From: Lachnospiraceae bacterium
GTDB lineage: Bacteria; Bacillota; Clostridia; Lachnospirales; Lachnospiraceae
Assembly (NCBI GenBank): GCA_017442865.1
Contig: JAFRXK010000071.1
Span: 1 to 49,893, forward strand
Direction of reading: 5' to 3'
Length of the DNA stretch: 49,893 bases
Part shown: in pieces, positions 24,273-32,986 of the stretch
How positions within the stretch are numbered: position 1 is the first letter of the stretch
How the letters are laid out: every line of letters starts with the position of its first letter
Translations under genes and position numbers: made by a program
Notes under the pieces: model-generated
The model's input: the letters and a program-made list of their open reading frames with translations, nothing else
The model's database searches: none
What the model was told of the DNA's origin: nothing

Positions 24273-27200
24273 ATGCCTGAGAACAACAATGAAAACTATG
24301 AGCCATTAGTTTTTTCTTCAATAAAGATTGGCTTGGCATCACCGGAAAAGATATTAGAGTGGTCACACGGCGAGGTAAAGAAGCCGGAGACCATAAACTA
24401 CAGAACATTAAAGCCTGAGAAGGAGGGCCTTTTCTGCGAGAGAATCTTCGGACCTACAAAGGACTGGGAGTGCCACTGCGGTAAGTATAAGAAGATTAGA
24501 TATAAAGGCGTTATCTGCGACAGATGTGGCGTTGAGATAACAAAATCAAGCGTAAGACGTGAGCGTATGGGACATATCAATCTTGCGGCTCCTATATCTC
24601 ACATATGGTATTTCAAGGGCATCCCAAGCAGAATGGGACTTATCCTTGATATTTCACCGAGATCACTTGAAAAGGTGCTTTACTTTGCATCATATATTGT
24701 GCTTGACAGCGGCGATACCGATTTGGTTCAGAAGCAGGTGCTTTCAGAAAAAGAGTACAGGGATGCTTATGACAAGTATGGCGATACATTTAAGGTAGGC
24801 ATGGGCGCAGAGGCTATTCAGGAGCTTTTAAGACAGATTGATGTCGACAGAGAATCAGAAGAGCTTAAGGCAGCACTTGCAGATGCTTCGGGACAGAAGC
24901 GCGCCAGAATTGTAAAGAGATTAGAGGTTGTTGAGGCCTTCAAGAACTCCGGAAATAAGCCTGAGTGGATGATTATGGACGTTATTCCTGTAATTCCACC
25001 GGATTTAAGACCTATGGTTCAGCTTGACGGCGGACGTTTCGCAACATCTGATTTAAATGATTTATACAGAAGAATTATCAATAGAAACAACCGTCTTGCA
25101 AGACTTCTTGAGCTTGGCGCTCCGGATATCATTGTAAGAAACGAAAAGAGAATGCTCCAGGAGGCTGTTGACGCACTTATCGACAACGGCAGAAGAGGCA
25201 GACCTGTAACAGGTCCGGGAAACCGTCCGCTTAAGTCTCTTTCAGATATGCTTAAGGGTAAGCAGGGACGTTTCCGTCAGAATCTTCTTGGAAAGCGTGT
25301 TGACTACTCAGGACGAAGCGTTATCGTAGTTGGACCAGAACTTAAGATTTATCAGTGCGGTCTTCCAAAGGAGATGGCTATCGAGTTATTCAAGCCATTT
25401 GTTATGAAGGAGCTTGTTGCCAATGGCACAGCTCACAATATAAAGAGTGCAAAGAAGATGGTAGAGCGTCTTCAGACAGAGGTCTGGGATGTGCTTGAGG
25501 ATGTAATTAAAGAGCATCCGGTTATGCTTAACCGTGCTCCTACACTTCACCGTCTCGGTATTCAGGCATTTGAGCCTATCTTAGTAGAGGGTAAGGCTAT
25601 CAAGCTTCATCCGCTCGTATGTACAGCCTTCAATGCTGACTTCGACGGTGACCAGATGGCTGTGCATCTGCCGCTTTCAGTAGAGGCTCAGGCAGAGTGC
25701 CGTTTCCTGCTGCTTTCACCAAACAACCTTCTTAAGCCTTCAGATGGTGGTCCTGTTGCCGTTCCTTCACAGGATATGGTTCTCGGTATTTATTACCTTA
25801 CACAGGAGCGTGAGGGCGCAAAGGGCGAGGGTATGATCTTTAAGAGTGTCAACGAGGCAATACTTGCTTACGAAAATGATGCAGCTACCCTTCACTCAAA
25901 GGTTAAGGTAAGAGTAACAAAGACTCTTGAGGATGGCACTACAGCTTCCGGTATTGTTGAATCAACAATCGGACGTTTCATCTTCAACGAGATTATTCCT
26001 CAGGACCTTGGCTTTGTAGACAGAAGCAAGCCGGAGAATGCATTTGCACTTGAGGTCGATTTCCATGTCGGAAAGAAGGGCCTTAAGAAGATTCTTCAGA
26101 AGGTAATTGATAACCACGGTGCTACAGACACAGCGGTAGTGCTTGATGATATCAAGTCAATGGGTTACAAGTATTCTACAAGAGCAGCGATGACCGTATC
26201 TATTTCTGATATGACGGTTCCGGCTTCAAAGAAGCAGCTCATTGAGGAGGCACAGGCAACCGTTGACAAGATTTCAAAGAACTTCAGACGTGGTCTTGTT
26301 ACTGAAGAAGAGCGTTACAAGGAAGTAATAGAGACTTGGAAGAAGACAGATGAGCAGCTTACTCATGACCTTCTTTCAGGACTTGATAAATATAACAACA
26401 TTTACATGATGGCTGATTCAGGTGCCCGTGGTTCTGACAAGCAGATTAAGCAGCTTGCCGGTATGCGTGGTCTTATGGCTGATACAACCGGTAGAACTAT
26501 CGAGCTCCCGATTAAGTCAAACTTCCGTGAGGGTCTTGACGTTTTGGAATACTTCATTTCTGCTCACGGTGCACGTAAGGGACTTTCTGATACAGCGCTT
26601 AGAACAGCCGATTCAGGTTACCTTACAAGACGTCTTGTAGACGTATCACAGGAGCTTATTATCCGTGAGGTAGACTGCAGCGAGGACAGAGAGATTCCTT
26701 ATATGGAGATTAAGGCATTTACTGACGGTAAGGAGTCAATAGAGAGCCTTGAGGAGAGAATTACCGGACGTGTTATCGCTGAGACAATTACAGACCCTGA
26801 TACAGGCGAAGTGATTATAGAGGCAAATAAGCTTTGCAGCCGCAAGAAGGCAGCGAAGGTTATGGCAGCGCTTGCTAAGCTCGGAAGAGAGTCGGTTAAG
26901 ATTCGTACAATTCTTACCTGCCGCTCACACCTTGGCGTATGCGCTAAGTGCTACGGTGCAAACATGGCTACAACAAAGCTTGTTCAGGTCGGTGAGGCTG
27001 TAGGTATTATTGCGGCGCAGTCAATCGGTGAGCCTGGTACACAGCTTACCATGCGTACATTCCATACCGGCGGTGTTGCAGGTGATGATATTACACAGGG
27101 TCTTCCTAGAGTAGAGGAGCTTTTTGAGGCAAGAAAGCCGAAGGGACTTGCAATCATTGCTGAGTTCGGCGGAGTTGCAACAATCAAAGATACAAAGAAG

Positions 27201-28106
27201 AAGAGAGAAGTCATTATTACTGATCCTGAGACAGGAAATACAAAGGCTTATCTCATACCATATGGTTCAAGAATCAAGATTCTTGACGGCGCAGTACTTG
27301 AGGCGGGCGACGAGCTTACAGAGGGTAGCGTAAATCCACATGATATCCTTAAGATTAAGGGCGTAAGAGCAGTTCAGGATTATATGCTTCGCGAGGTTCA
27401 GAGAGTATACCGTCTGCAGGGCGTTGAGATTAATGACAAGCACGTTGAGGTCATTGTACGTCAGATGCTTAAGAAGATAAGAGTCGAGGAGGGCGGAGAC
27501 AGCGATGTGCTTCCGGGCATTACGATGGATGTTCTTGATTTCAATGATATGAATGAGGCTCTTATTGCAGAGGGCAAGACTCCGGCAGAGGGCAAGCAGA
27601 TTATGCTCGGTATTACAAAGGCTTCACTTGCTACAAATTCATTCCTCTCAGCAGCATCCTTCCAGGAGACAACCAAGGTTCTTACCGAGGCTGCTATCAA
27701 TGGAAAGGTTGATCCGCTTATCGGCCTTAAGGAAAATGTTATTATCGGTAAGCTTATTCCGGCAGGAACAGGTATGGCAAGATACCGTGACATCAATCTT
27801 GATACTGATGTCAGCATTGCCGCAAAGAAGGCAAGAGCACAGGCGTTAAGAGAGATGGAAAAAGAAAAAGAGGTTGAGAATCAGGAGAAAGATAATGATG
27901 AGGATGACGATGAAGATTCTGATATCCTGACAGAGGGCTCAGCCGCTACATCTCTTGGAGATCTCATCAAGGGTCTTGCTGATGATGTTGATGACGAATA
28001 TGATGAGAATGACGAATTTGATGATGAATTTGACGATTCATATGATTCAGACGAGGATTTCCCGGAGGATTTTGATGATTCAGAATCAGAGGATGATGAG
28101 TTTTAA
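24273..28106 (+). CDS. rpoC: DNA-directed RNA polymerase subunit beta'
   Basis: This is the 1277-residue beta' subunit. The N-terminal zinc ribbon shows [20 protein letters not shown]. The active-site loop [14 protein letters not shown] (about 454-467) carries the three magnesium-binding Asp residues, and a second zinc site appears as [13 protein letters not shown] (about 883-896). After the conserved end there is a tail of about 80 residues made mostly of Asp and Glu, broken by the short [14 protein letters not shown] helix. GGGAG precedes the ATG, and the gene is co-transcribed with rpoB. A strong terminator closes the operon. Confidence 0.98.
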   Translation: MPENNNENYEPLVFSSIKIGLASPEKILEWSHGEVKKPETINYRTLKPEKEGLFCERIFGPTKDWECHCGKYKKIRYKGVICDRCGVEITKSSVRRERMGHINLAAPISHIWYFKGIPSRMGLILDISPRSLEKVLYFASYIVLDSGDTDLVQKQVLSEKEYRDAYDKYGDTFKVGMGAEAIQELLRQIDVDRESEELKAALADASGQKRARIVKRLEVVEAFKNSGNKPEWMIMDVIPVIPPDLRPMVQLDGGRFATSDLNDLYRRIINRNNRLARLLELGAPDIIVRNEKRMLQEAVDALIDNGRRGRPVTGPGNRPLKSLSDMLKGKQGRFRQNLLGKRVDYSGRSVIVVGPELKIYQCGLPKEMAIELFKPFVMKELVANGTAHNIKSAKKMVERLQTEVWDVLEDVIKEHPVMLNRAPTLHRLGIQAFEPILVEGKAIKLHPLVCTAFNADFDGDQMAVHLPLSVEAQAECRFLLLSPNNLLKPSDGGPVAVPSQDMVLGIYYLTQEREGAKGEGMIFKSVNEAILAYENDAATLHSKVKVRVTKTLEDGTTASGIVESTIGRFIFNEIIPQDLGFVDRSKPENAFALEVDFHVGKKGLKKILQKVIDNHGATDTAVVLDDIKSMGYKYSTRAAMTVSISDMTVPASKKQLIEEAQATVDKISKNFRRGLVTEEERYKEVIETWKKTDEQLTHDLLSGLDKYNNIYMMADSGARGSDKQIKQLAGMRGLMADTTGRTIELPIKSNFREGLDVLEYFISAHGARKGLSDTALRTADSGYLTRRLVDVSQELIIREVDCSEDREIPYMEIKAFTDGKESIESLEERITGRVIAETITDPDTGEVIIEANKLCSRKKAAKVMAALAKLGRESVKIRTILTCRSHLGVCAKCYGANMATTKLVQVGEAVGIIAAQSIGEPGTQLTMRTFHTGGVAGDDITQGLPRVEELFEARKPKGLAIIAEFGGVATIKDTKKKREVIITDPETGNTKAYLIPYGSRIKILDGAVLEAGDELTEGSVNPHDILKIKGVRAVQDYMLREVQRVYRLQGVEINDKHVEVIVRQMLKKIRVEEGGDSDVLPGITMDVLDFNDMNEALIAEGKTPAEGKQIMLGITKASLATNSFLSAASFQETTKVLTEAAINGKVDPLIGLKENVIIGKLIPAGTGMARYRDINLDTDVSIAAKKARAQALREMEKEKEVENQEKDNDEDDDEDSDILTEGSAATSLGDLIKGLADDVDDEYDENDEFDDEFDDSYDSDEDFPEDFDDSESEDDEF

Positions 28107-28123
28107 TATTTTTTAAATTAATT

Positions 28124-28158
28124 CGGGCGCGGTTCAAAATGAACCGCGCCCGGTTTTT
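28124..28158 (+). terminator. Intrinsic terminator of rpoBC
   Basis: CGGGCGCGGTTCA (28124-28136) pairs perfectly over 13 bp with TGAACCGCGCCCG (28140-28152) around AAA, and GTTTTT follows. It is GC-rich and among the strongest terminators in the window. Confidence 0.92.
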
Positions 28159-28161
28159 ATG

Positions 28162-28869
28162 CTAAGCTTTTTTTAGTAATTGTATTTCTTCTTCGGTAAG
28201 GCTGCGAAACTCACCCTTTGGCAGTTCGCCTAACGAAAGCGCACCCATAGAAATTCTTTTAAGATAGATGACATCCTTGCCTCTTGCATGGAACATTCTC
28301 TTAACCTGATGGAAACGTCCTTCGTGAATTGTAAGATTAATTTCAGAGTTTTCGGCTGCAGAAGAAATGATTTCAAGCCTTGCCGGAAGAGTTAGCCTGT
28401 CATCTCCTATATCAACACCATGTTCAAAGGCTTCAACATCAGACTCATTGACGGCAGTATTAATAATTGCAAAATATGTTTTATCAACATGCTTTTTCGG
28501 AGAGAGCAGATTGTGTGCAAGCTCACCGTCATTTGTGATAAGCAGCAGACCTTCGGTGTCCTTGTCAAGCCGTCCTACCGGTGCAAGATTTTTGGCGGTG
28601 CTGCCCTTTATCAGTTCCATAACTGTTGGGAAGATATTGTCCTTTGTGGCAGTTACATAGCCTGCCGGTTTATGCAGAATGTAATATTCGTATTTTGAAT
28701 AATTGATTGCATCATTGTTAAAGCATACAGTATCGGTATCAGGGTTAATCTGAGTCTCCGGTCTGCTAACAGGTAAGCCGTTTACAGTAACCAGCCCCTT
28801 CTTAAGCTTAGCTTTCACTTCGCTTCGGGTTCCGATGCCTGCGTCGGCTAAGAATTTATCAAGTCTCAT
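28162..28869 (-). CDS. RsuA/RluB-family pseudouridine synthase
   Basis: This 235-residue RNA-modifying enzyme has an N-terminal S4 RNA-binding domain (MRLDKFLADAGIGTRSEVK, residues 1-60) and a pseudouridine synthase domain. The catalytic Asp lies in GRLDKDTEGLLL (about 98-109). The later EGRFHQVKRMF block is typical of the RsuA/RluB/RluE/RluF group. It modifies one uridine in rRNA; whether in 16S (RsuA) or 23S RNA cannot be decided from sequence by eye. The start is ATG 28869 with GGGAGG upstream. Confidence 0.9.
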   Translation of the reverse strand: MRLDKFLADAGIGTRSEVKAKLKKGLVTVNGLPVSRPETQINPDTDTVCFNNDAINYSKYEYYILHKPAGYVTATKDNIFPTVMELIKGSTAKNLAPVGRLDKDTEGLLLITNDGELAHNLLSPKKHVDKTYFAIINTAVNESDVEAFEHGVDIGDDRLTLPARLEIISSAAENSEINLTIHEGRFHQVKRMFHARGKDVIYLKRISMGALSLGELPKGEFRSLTEEEIQLLKKA

Positions 28870-28924
28870 GGTATGCACCTCCCATATCAAGATAATAGCA
28901 TGAAGAGCCTGCGAAAATCAATAT

Positions 28925-29866
28925 TTATATCAGTGCCATGCTTTTTAGCAGGAACACCCATAATGTCAGCGTAATTGACGATAAAAGCGTTGCCATGACA
29001 ACGATGCTTGATGTGAGAACCTCATCATTTTCCATGTTTTTAGCCATAATATAGCAGGTAACAGTGGTTGGAGAGCCAAGCATAATAAGTATCGCTACCA
29101 GCTCGCTGTTGCGAAAGCCAATGGCAATTGCTGCAGGGAAGAATAGTGCAGGAATGACTATAAGCTTTATAAAGGTGGCGATAAGCGTCGGCTTGACCTT
29201 TGTAATAGCCTTTCTGCCCTCGAAGCCTGCACCGATGGTAATAAGAGCAATCGGTGTAGCGCTGGCTGCGACACCTGATATAGCGGTGAGCGGAATTTCG
29301 GGAACCTTTATGCCGAGAACCGAAAACGGCAGTCCTGCGAATATACCCAGAATTATAGGATTCTTCAGTATATTGATAAATGCTTTTTTAATATTTCCTT
29401 TGTTCTGCTGATTATGTGCGGAAAACGTCAATATAATCACTGAAAAAATATTGTACAGCGGAACAGCAGAGACAATCATAAGCGGTGCCATGCCCGAATC
29501 GCCATAAATATTTTCAACGAATGCAATTCCGAGAACAGCGGCGCTGCCTCTGGCGGCAGCCTGCGTAAATGCTCCGACCATTGATTTATCTCTCATAAAT
29601 ATGTATGTCAGAAGCCAGGTTCCCATAAACATAATCGTAGTGGTTATCATGCAGAACAAAACAAATTTCAAGTCAAAAACCTTCGAAATGTCTGCAGTCG
29701 CAATATCCTTAAAAAGCAGTGCCGGCAGCGCAATCTTAAAAACATATTTGTCGGCTACTCTTGTAAACTCCTTTGTAAGGAAATTCTTCTGCATAAGAAT
29801 CCATCCAAGCAATATTACCAGAAATACAGGGATGGTCACATTAAGACTAAAAATAAAATTCTCCAT
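28925..29866 (-). CDS. AEC-family transporter
   Basis: This 313-residue membrane protein has about ten helices and no signal peptide. The N-terminal FLVILLGWILMQKNFLT and VFKIALPALLFKDIA blocks and the C-terminal LGSPTTVTCYIMAKNM segment are typical of the auxin efflux carrier (AEC) family. In bacteria these usually move organic acids such as malate or malonate. No neighbouring gene fixes the substrate. It is transcribed on the minus strand, divergent from the AlkD-like gene, and an inverted repeat 31-63 nt before its start may be an operator. Confidence 0.9.
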   Translation of the reverse strand: MENFIFSLNVTIPVFLVILLGWILMQKNFLTKEFTRVADKYVFKIALPALLFKDIATADISKVFDLKFVLFCMITTTIMFMGTWLLTYIFMRDKSMVGAFTQAAARGSAAVLGIAFVENIYGDSGMAPLMIVSAVPLYNIFSVIILTFSAHNQQNKGNIKKAFINILKNPIILGIFAGLPFSVLGIKVPEIPLTAISGVAASATPIALITIGAGFEGRKAITKVKPTLIATFIKLIVIPALFFPAAIAIGFRNSELVAILIMLGSPTTVTCYIMAKNMENDEVLTSSIVVMATLLSSITLTLWVFLLKSMALI

Positions 29867-29896
29867 AATTACTCCATAATATCAGTTGATTAAATG

Positions 29897-29929
29897 TTAC
29901 CTGAGTTAAAAAGACATTTTGCCAGGTAA
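29897..29929 (-). promoter_or_regulatory. Inverted repeat upstream of the AEC transporter
   Basis: TTACCTG (29897-29903) and CAGGTAA (29923-29929) form a perfect 7-bp dyad with 19 nt between the arms, upstream of the minus-strand transporter start. It is a candidate operator; no dedicated regulator gene is adjacent. Confidence 0.4.
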
Positions 29930-30020
29930 GAAACAAGCTGAACAATATTATAAACGCTTTTTGGGGAAAATAAAAGAGGAATAATGTATTGACAAGAGTA
30001 TTATATTACATCAAAATAAA

Positions 30021-30108
30021 CTTACGAGTTGATAACTTACGAGTTGATAACTTACGAATTGATAACTTACGAGTTGATAACTTACGAATTGATAACTTAC
30101 AGTTGATA
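30021..30108 (+). repeat. 15-bp direct repeat array upstream of the AlkD-like gene
   Basis: CTTACGARTTGATAA is repeated head to tail at 30021, 30036, 30051, 30066 and 30081, with R alternating between G and A. A sixth, shortened copy begins at 30096. The array starts about 26 nt after a TTGACA hexamer (29989-29994) and ends 37 nt before the start codon. There are no spacers, so it is not a CRISPR array. The rest of the 279-base gap contains the dyad at 29897-29929 and AT-rich sequence. Confidence 0.85.
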
Positions 30109-30145
30109 TTTACTTAGTATAAGCCGTCGGGAAGGGTGATAAAAA

Positions 30146-30847
30146 ATGATTCAAAGTATAGAAAAAGATTATTTGTTGAAACTGTTTGAAATGCAGGATT
30201 TAAAATATAAGGACTTCCAGGCAAAGCTGATGCCGACGGTTGACCCGGATACCATAATAGGCGTGAGAACGCCACAGCTTAGAAAATTCGCGAGGGAATT
30301 TGCTAAAAGCGCCGAAGCATCAGATTTTATAAAGCAGCTTCCGCACAAATATTACGAGGAAAACAACCTTCACGGCTTTATTATAGAGGGCATGAAGGAC
30401 TATGATGAGGTGGTTGCCGCGCTTGATGAATTTCTGCCGTATGTGGACAACTGGGCAACCTGCGACCTTATGAGCCCCAAAGTGTTCAAAAAGCATCTGC
30501 CAAAGCTTTTAGACAAGATAAAGCAGTGGCTTTCCTCAGAGCACACCTACACTGTGCGTTTTGGTATCGAGATGCTTATGATATATTATCTTGATGAGCA
30601 TTTTGACCCTGAATACCCAAAGCTTGTCGCTTCGGTCAAATCGGAAGAATACTATATAAATATGATGATTGCATGGTATTTTGCGACAGCCCTCGCAAAG
30701 CAGTATGATGCGGTACTGCCATACCTTGAGATACGCAGGCTTGACGCATGGACGCATAACAAGGCGATTCAAAAGGCAGTTGAAAGCTACAGGATAACGG
30801 ATGAGCAAAAGACGTATTTGAAGAGTTTGAAGGTGAAGAAGGAGTAA
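30146..30847 (+). CDS. AlkD-like DNA alkylation repair protein
   Basis: This 233-residue all-helical HEAT-repeat-like protein belongs to the DNA alkylation repair (AlkC/AlkD) family, DNA glycosylases that remove bulky or cationic alkylpurines without base flipping. Family blocks seen are GVRTPQLRKFAREF, the WATCDLMSPK segment with the conserved Trp and Asp, RFGIEMLMIYYL and RRLDAWTHNKAIQKA. The length is normal. The start is ATG 30146 after a purine-rich GGGAAGGG. It stands alone between a repeat array and a strong terminator. Confidence 0.88.
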   Translation: MIQSIEKDYLLKLFEMQDLKYKDFQAKLMPTVDPDTIIGVRTPQLRKFAREFAKSAEASDFIKQLPHKYYEENNLHGFIIEGMKDYDEVVAALDEFLPYVDNWATCDLMSPKVFKKHLPKLLDKIKQWLSSEHTYTVRFGIEMLMIYYLDEHFDPEYPKLVASVKSEEYYINMMIAWYFATALAKQYDAVLPYLEIRRLDAWTHNKAIQKAVESYRITDEQKTYLKSLKVKKE

Positions 30848-30888
30848 AAAGATAGGCGAAGCACTTGAGTGGCTTCGCCTATCTTTTT
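30846..30888. terminator. Bidirectional terminator of the AlkD-like gene and the HTH gene
   Basis: The arm AAAAAGATAGGCGAAGC (30846-30862) pairs perfectly over 17 bp with 30872-30888 around a 9-nt loop. It ends in TTTTT on the plus strand and is preceded by AAAAA, so it acts in both directions. The stop codon of the minus-strand HTH gene starts at its edge. Confidence 0.9.
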
Positions 30889-31111
30889 ACTCCTTTACAT
30901 ACTCAATTAATTCATTCAGACTGCAATCTAAAACATAGCATAGACGCGCCAAAACTGCCAAATCAACTCTTTGTATTTCATTGTTTATATATGCTTTTAA
31001 CTGTGTACGTTGCATTTCAGCGCGACAGGCAAGCTTATTAATGCTGATATTCTGTTCCTGCATTATTTCCTTTAAGTTTAATTTAATATAACCATATTCA
31101 ATATCTCTCAT
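30887..31111 (-). CDS. Small Cro/C1-type HTH regulator of the AT-rich island
   Basis: This 74-residue protein is essentially one helix-turn-helix domain (ISINKLACRAEMQRTQLKAY at about 26-45) of the HTH_26 / YozG type. The end is LARLCYVLDCSLNELIEY. The start is ATG 31111 with AGGAGGGG upstream; a longer frame lacks a ribosome binding site. It is divergent from the four-gene operon beginning at 31244, and palindromes lie between them. It is therefore the likely regulator of that operon and of itself. Confidence 0.82.
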   Translation of the reverse strand: MRDIEYGYIKLNLKEIMQEQNISINKLACRAEMQRTQLKAYINNEIQRVDLAVLARLCYVLDCSLNELIEYVKE

Positions 31112-31143
31112 AATAACCCCTCCTACTATAAATATAATTGTAC

Positions 31144-31201
31144 TTGATTTATTTTTATATGAGTGGTAATATATGCATATAAATACATGAGTATATGTAT
31201 A
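31144..31201 (+). promoter_or_regulatory. Divergent promoter-operator region of the AT-rich island
   Basis: TTGATT (31144-31149), 17 nt, TAATAT (31167-31172) form a promoter toward the operon. Overlapping its -10 is the perfect palindrome TATATGCATATA (31170-31181), and ATACAT-GAGTAT-ATGTAT (31184-31201) follows. These sit where a repressor would block initiation, and the adjacent HTH protein is the obvious candidate. Confidence 0.55.
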
Positions 31202-31243
31202 CCCATACAAATGCAATTACTAGGAATAGGAGATGTAAAAATA

Positions 31244-31771
31244 ATGAAAAAAATTAAATATAAAAAAATAAAAACGAAACTTGGAATCATTAATACATTT
31301 TTACTAAGAAAAAAAGGAAAAAAGGATGCTAAGAAAGGAGTCTTTATTATACAGGATGGACAGTATCTTTCACCATTTATACAAAAAGAGATAAGTTTAT
31401 ATAATGCAAAAATTGAAAAAGAGAAAGAAATTCTCACACAAAAGCTATGGATTTTAAATAATAATTTAATAATGGCAAAAAAAGAAAATGAGAGATGGAA
31501 TGCAATTGATGGCGAAATATATAAAGACACAAAGGTAGTTAATGCAAAAATAACTGGTTTTGAAAATAGTACTATTCCACAAATCAAAGAAACATATTTT
31601 AGATGTGGTCAGTTATTTGAAATGACAAAAGCAAGAATTTACGCATATTTTGATGGAGTAAAGACTGAACTTGATGTTAAGAATGCTAACTTTGGGGAGG
31701 TTTTGATAAAAAATATAAATGTTATAAAATATCAAGATTTACTAGATGATTTTGATACAATAGCAAAATAA
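31244..31771 (+). CDS. Uncharacterised coiled-coil protein, island gene 1
   Basis: This 175-residue protein has no signal peptide or membrane helix. The first 35 residues are very rich in Lys (KKIKYKKIKTK, RKKGKKDAKK). Residues about 45-85 look like a coiled coil, and the C-terminal part is mixed alpha/beta with a GQLFEMTKARIYAYFDG segment. I do not recognise a family. The start is ATG 31244 with AGGAG 11 nt upstream; further-upstream codons lack a site. It is the first of four closely spaced genes on the plus strand and much more AT-rich than the genes around the island. Confidence 0.7.
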   Translation: MKKIKYKKIKTKLGIINTFLLRKKGKKDAKKGVFIIQDGQYLSPFIQKEISLYNAKIEKEKEILTQKLWILNNNLIMAKKENERWNAIDGEIYKDTKVVNAKITGFENSTIPQIKETYFRCGQLFEMTKARIYAYFDGVKTELDVKNANFGEVLIKNINVIKYQDLLDDFDTIAK

Positions 31772-31789
31772 TTTAACGAGGTGTCTGAT

Positions 31790-32176
31790 ATGGGTGATGT
31801 ATATAATGAGATAAAAAAAGAACTTGATAAGAGATATAAAAAAAATAAAAAAAATCAAGCTAGCGTTCGAGAGAGTGAATTGACAAGTGTAGTTCGAACA
31901 CGAATACAGGAGGAATTGTTTAAATCGGATGAGCAAAAACACAGAGATCTTTACGAGCTTGAATTGAATAATAAAATAGATTTAGATAACATTGAAAAAA
32001 CAAAAAGAACCATTGAAACCATTGAAAAAGAGTTAGCTGAAACAGAAGCCGCAATTGTTGGATATGAAAAACTTTTTGAAAGAGCTAATCCATTAGAAAA
32101 TCTTTTTTCAAGATTGGGGTGGATTAAAAAAATAACAGAAGTTGACGCTTCGGAAGAGAATACTCCTGAAGAATAA
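31790..32176 (+). CDS. Uncharacterised coiled-coil protein, island gene 2
   Basis: This is a 128-residue soluble protein, highly charged and helical. The N-terminal half is basic (IKKELDKRYKKNKKNQ). A long heptad-like stretch runs from about residue 52 to 95 (ELNNKIDLDNIEKTKRTIET and onward), and the tail is acidic. No family is recognised. I choose ATG 31790 with GAGG 7 nt before it rather than the GTG at 31781. It begins 18 nt after island gene 1. A scaffold or adaptor role is only a guess from the coiled coil and the company it keeps. Confidence 0.65.
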   Translation: MGDVYNEIKKELDKRYKKNKKNQASVRESELTSVVRTRIQEELFKSDEQKHRDLYELELNNKIDLDNIEKTKRTIETIEKELAETEAAIVGYEKLFERANPLENLFSRLGWIKKITEVDASEENTPEE

Positions 32177-32227
32177 TAGTTGGACAAATTAGAGAAAAAA
32201 AACAAATAATACAAGGAGGATAGATGT

Positions 32228-32971
32228 ATGGATAGAGTACAAGATACATTAAAAGCATCTGAAAAAGCAATACATAAATATAGAGTTAGACCAACTACGC
32301 CTGTATCATATCAAATAGCGAGGCGTATTCCGTTGTCGCTTGGCGCAATGTTAGGTTTGGCATTGATAGATATTGGCGGTTTTTATAATGGAGTTAATAT
32401 GCTTACTGATGACAATATAATTGTTAAATTAATAATAATTGCAGCTTTTACAGTAGGCTTTGAAATTGCACCTGGTTTTTTAGGTTATGGAATGGACCTT
32501 TGGATATATAAAGTATCAAAAAAAAATCTTTATAAATACATAATCATATTTAGTTCTGTTTCGTTTGGTATAGGCTTTATTGCAAATTGTTTTTTGAGGA
32601 TACAAGGATATTTGGATTTATTAAATAGTAAAAAAGATAAAATAGGTATTTGTTTTATAATCACTATGATTTTACTTCCTTTGGTAACAAGTTTTATAAG
32701 TTTGGTTATTGGTTTGTTAAGTTTTGATCCACTTGTTATGAAATTAATACGTTTATATGAAAGGAGAGCAAAGCTATCAACGCATAAGATTCAATTGGAA
32801 GGAAAACTTAAAGTATACGAATTAAGCACAGAAGGTGAAAAAATTAAAGAGAGAATAAATGATATTGTAGAAAAAGCAGAAGAACGTAAAAAGTATTTAA
32901 ATGACATAGAAAAAGAACTGGGGAAATATGCAATATCACTGGTATATAAAGATGAATACATAGATATATAA
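32228..32971 (+). CDS. Four-helix membrane protein with cytoplasmic coiled coil, island gene 3
   Basis: This 247-residue protein has four predicted membrane helices (about 36-55, 64-88, 102-123 and 138-166), followed by a charged coiled coil (about 172-235) that should lie in the cytoplasm. Acidic residues fall inside or at the edge of helices 1 and 2 (Asp48 in ALIDIGGFYNG and Glu79 in VGFEIAPGFLGYG), unusual unless they matter for function. No known transporter signature is seen. The general plan (membrane bundle plus coil, next to an OmpA-like partner) recalls MotA/ZorA-type stators, but I see no sequence match. AAGGAGG precedes the ATG. Confidence 0.72.
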   Translation: MDRVQDTLKASEKAIHKYRVRPTTPVSYQIARRIPLSLGAMLGLALIDIGGFYNGVNMLTDDNIIVKLIIIAAFTVGFEIAPGFLGYGMDLWIYKVSKKNLYKYIIIFSSVSFGIGFIANCFLRIQGYLDLLNSKKDKIGICFIITMILLPLVTSFISLVIGLLSFDPLVMKLIRLYERRAKLSTHKIQLEGKLKVYELSTEGEKIKERINDIVEKAEERKKYLNDIEKELGKYAISLVYKDEYIDI

Positions 32972-32986
32972 AGGGAGGATATGCCA

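Noticed and set aside
30021..30108. Direct repeats as a CRISPR array
   Set aside because: The 15-bp units are contiguous with no spacers, and no cas gene is present.
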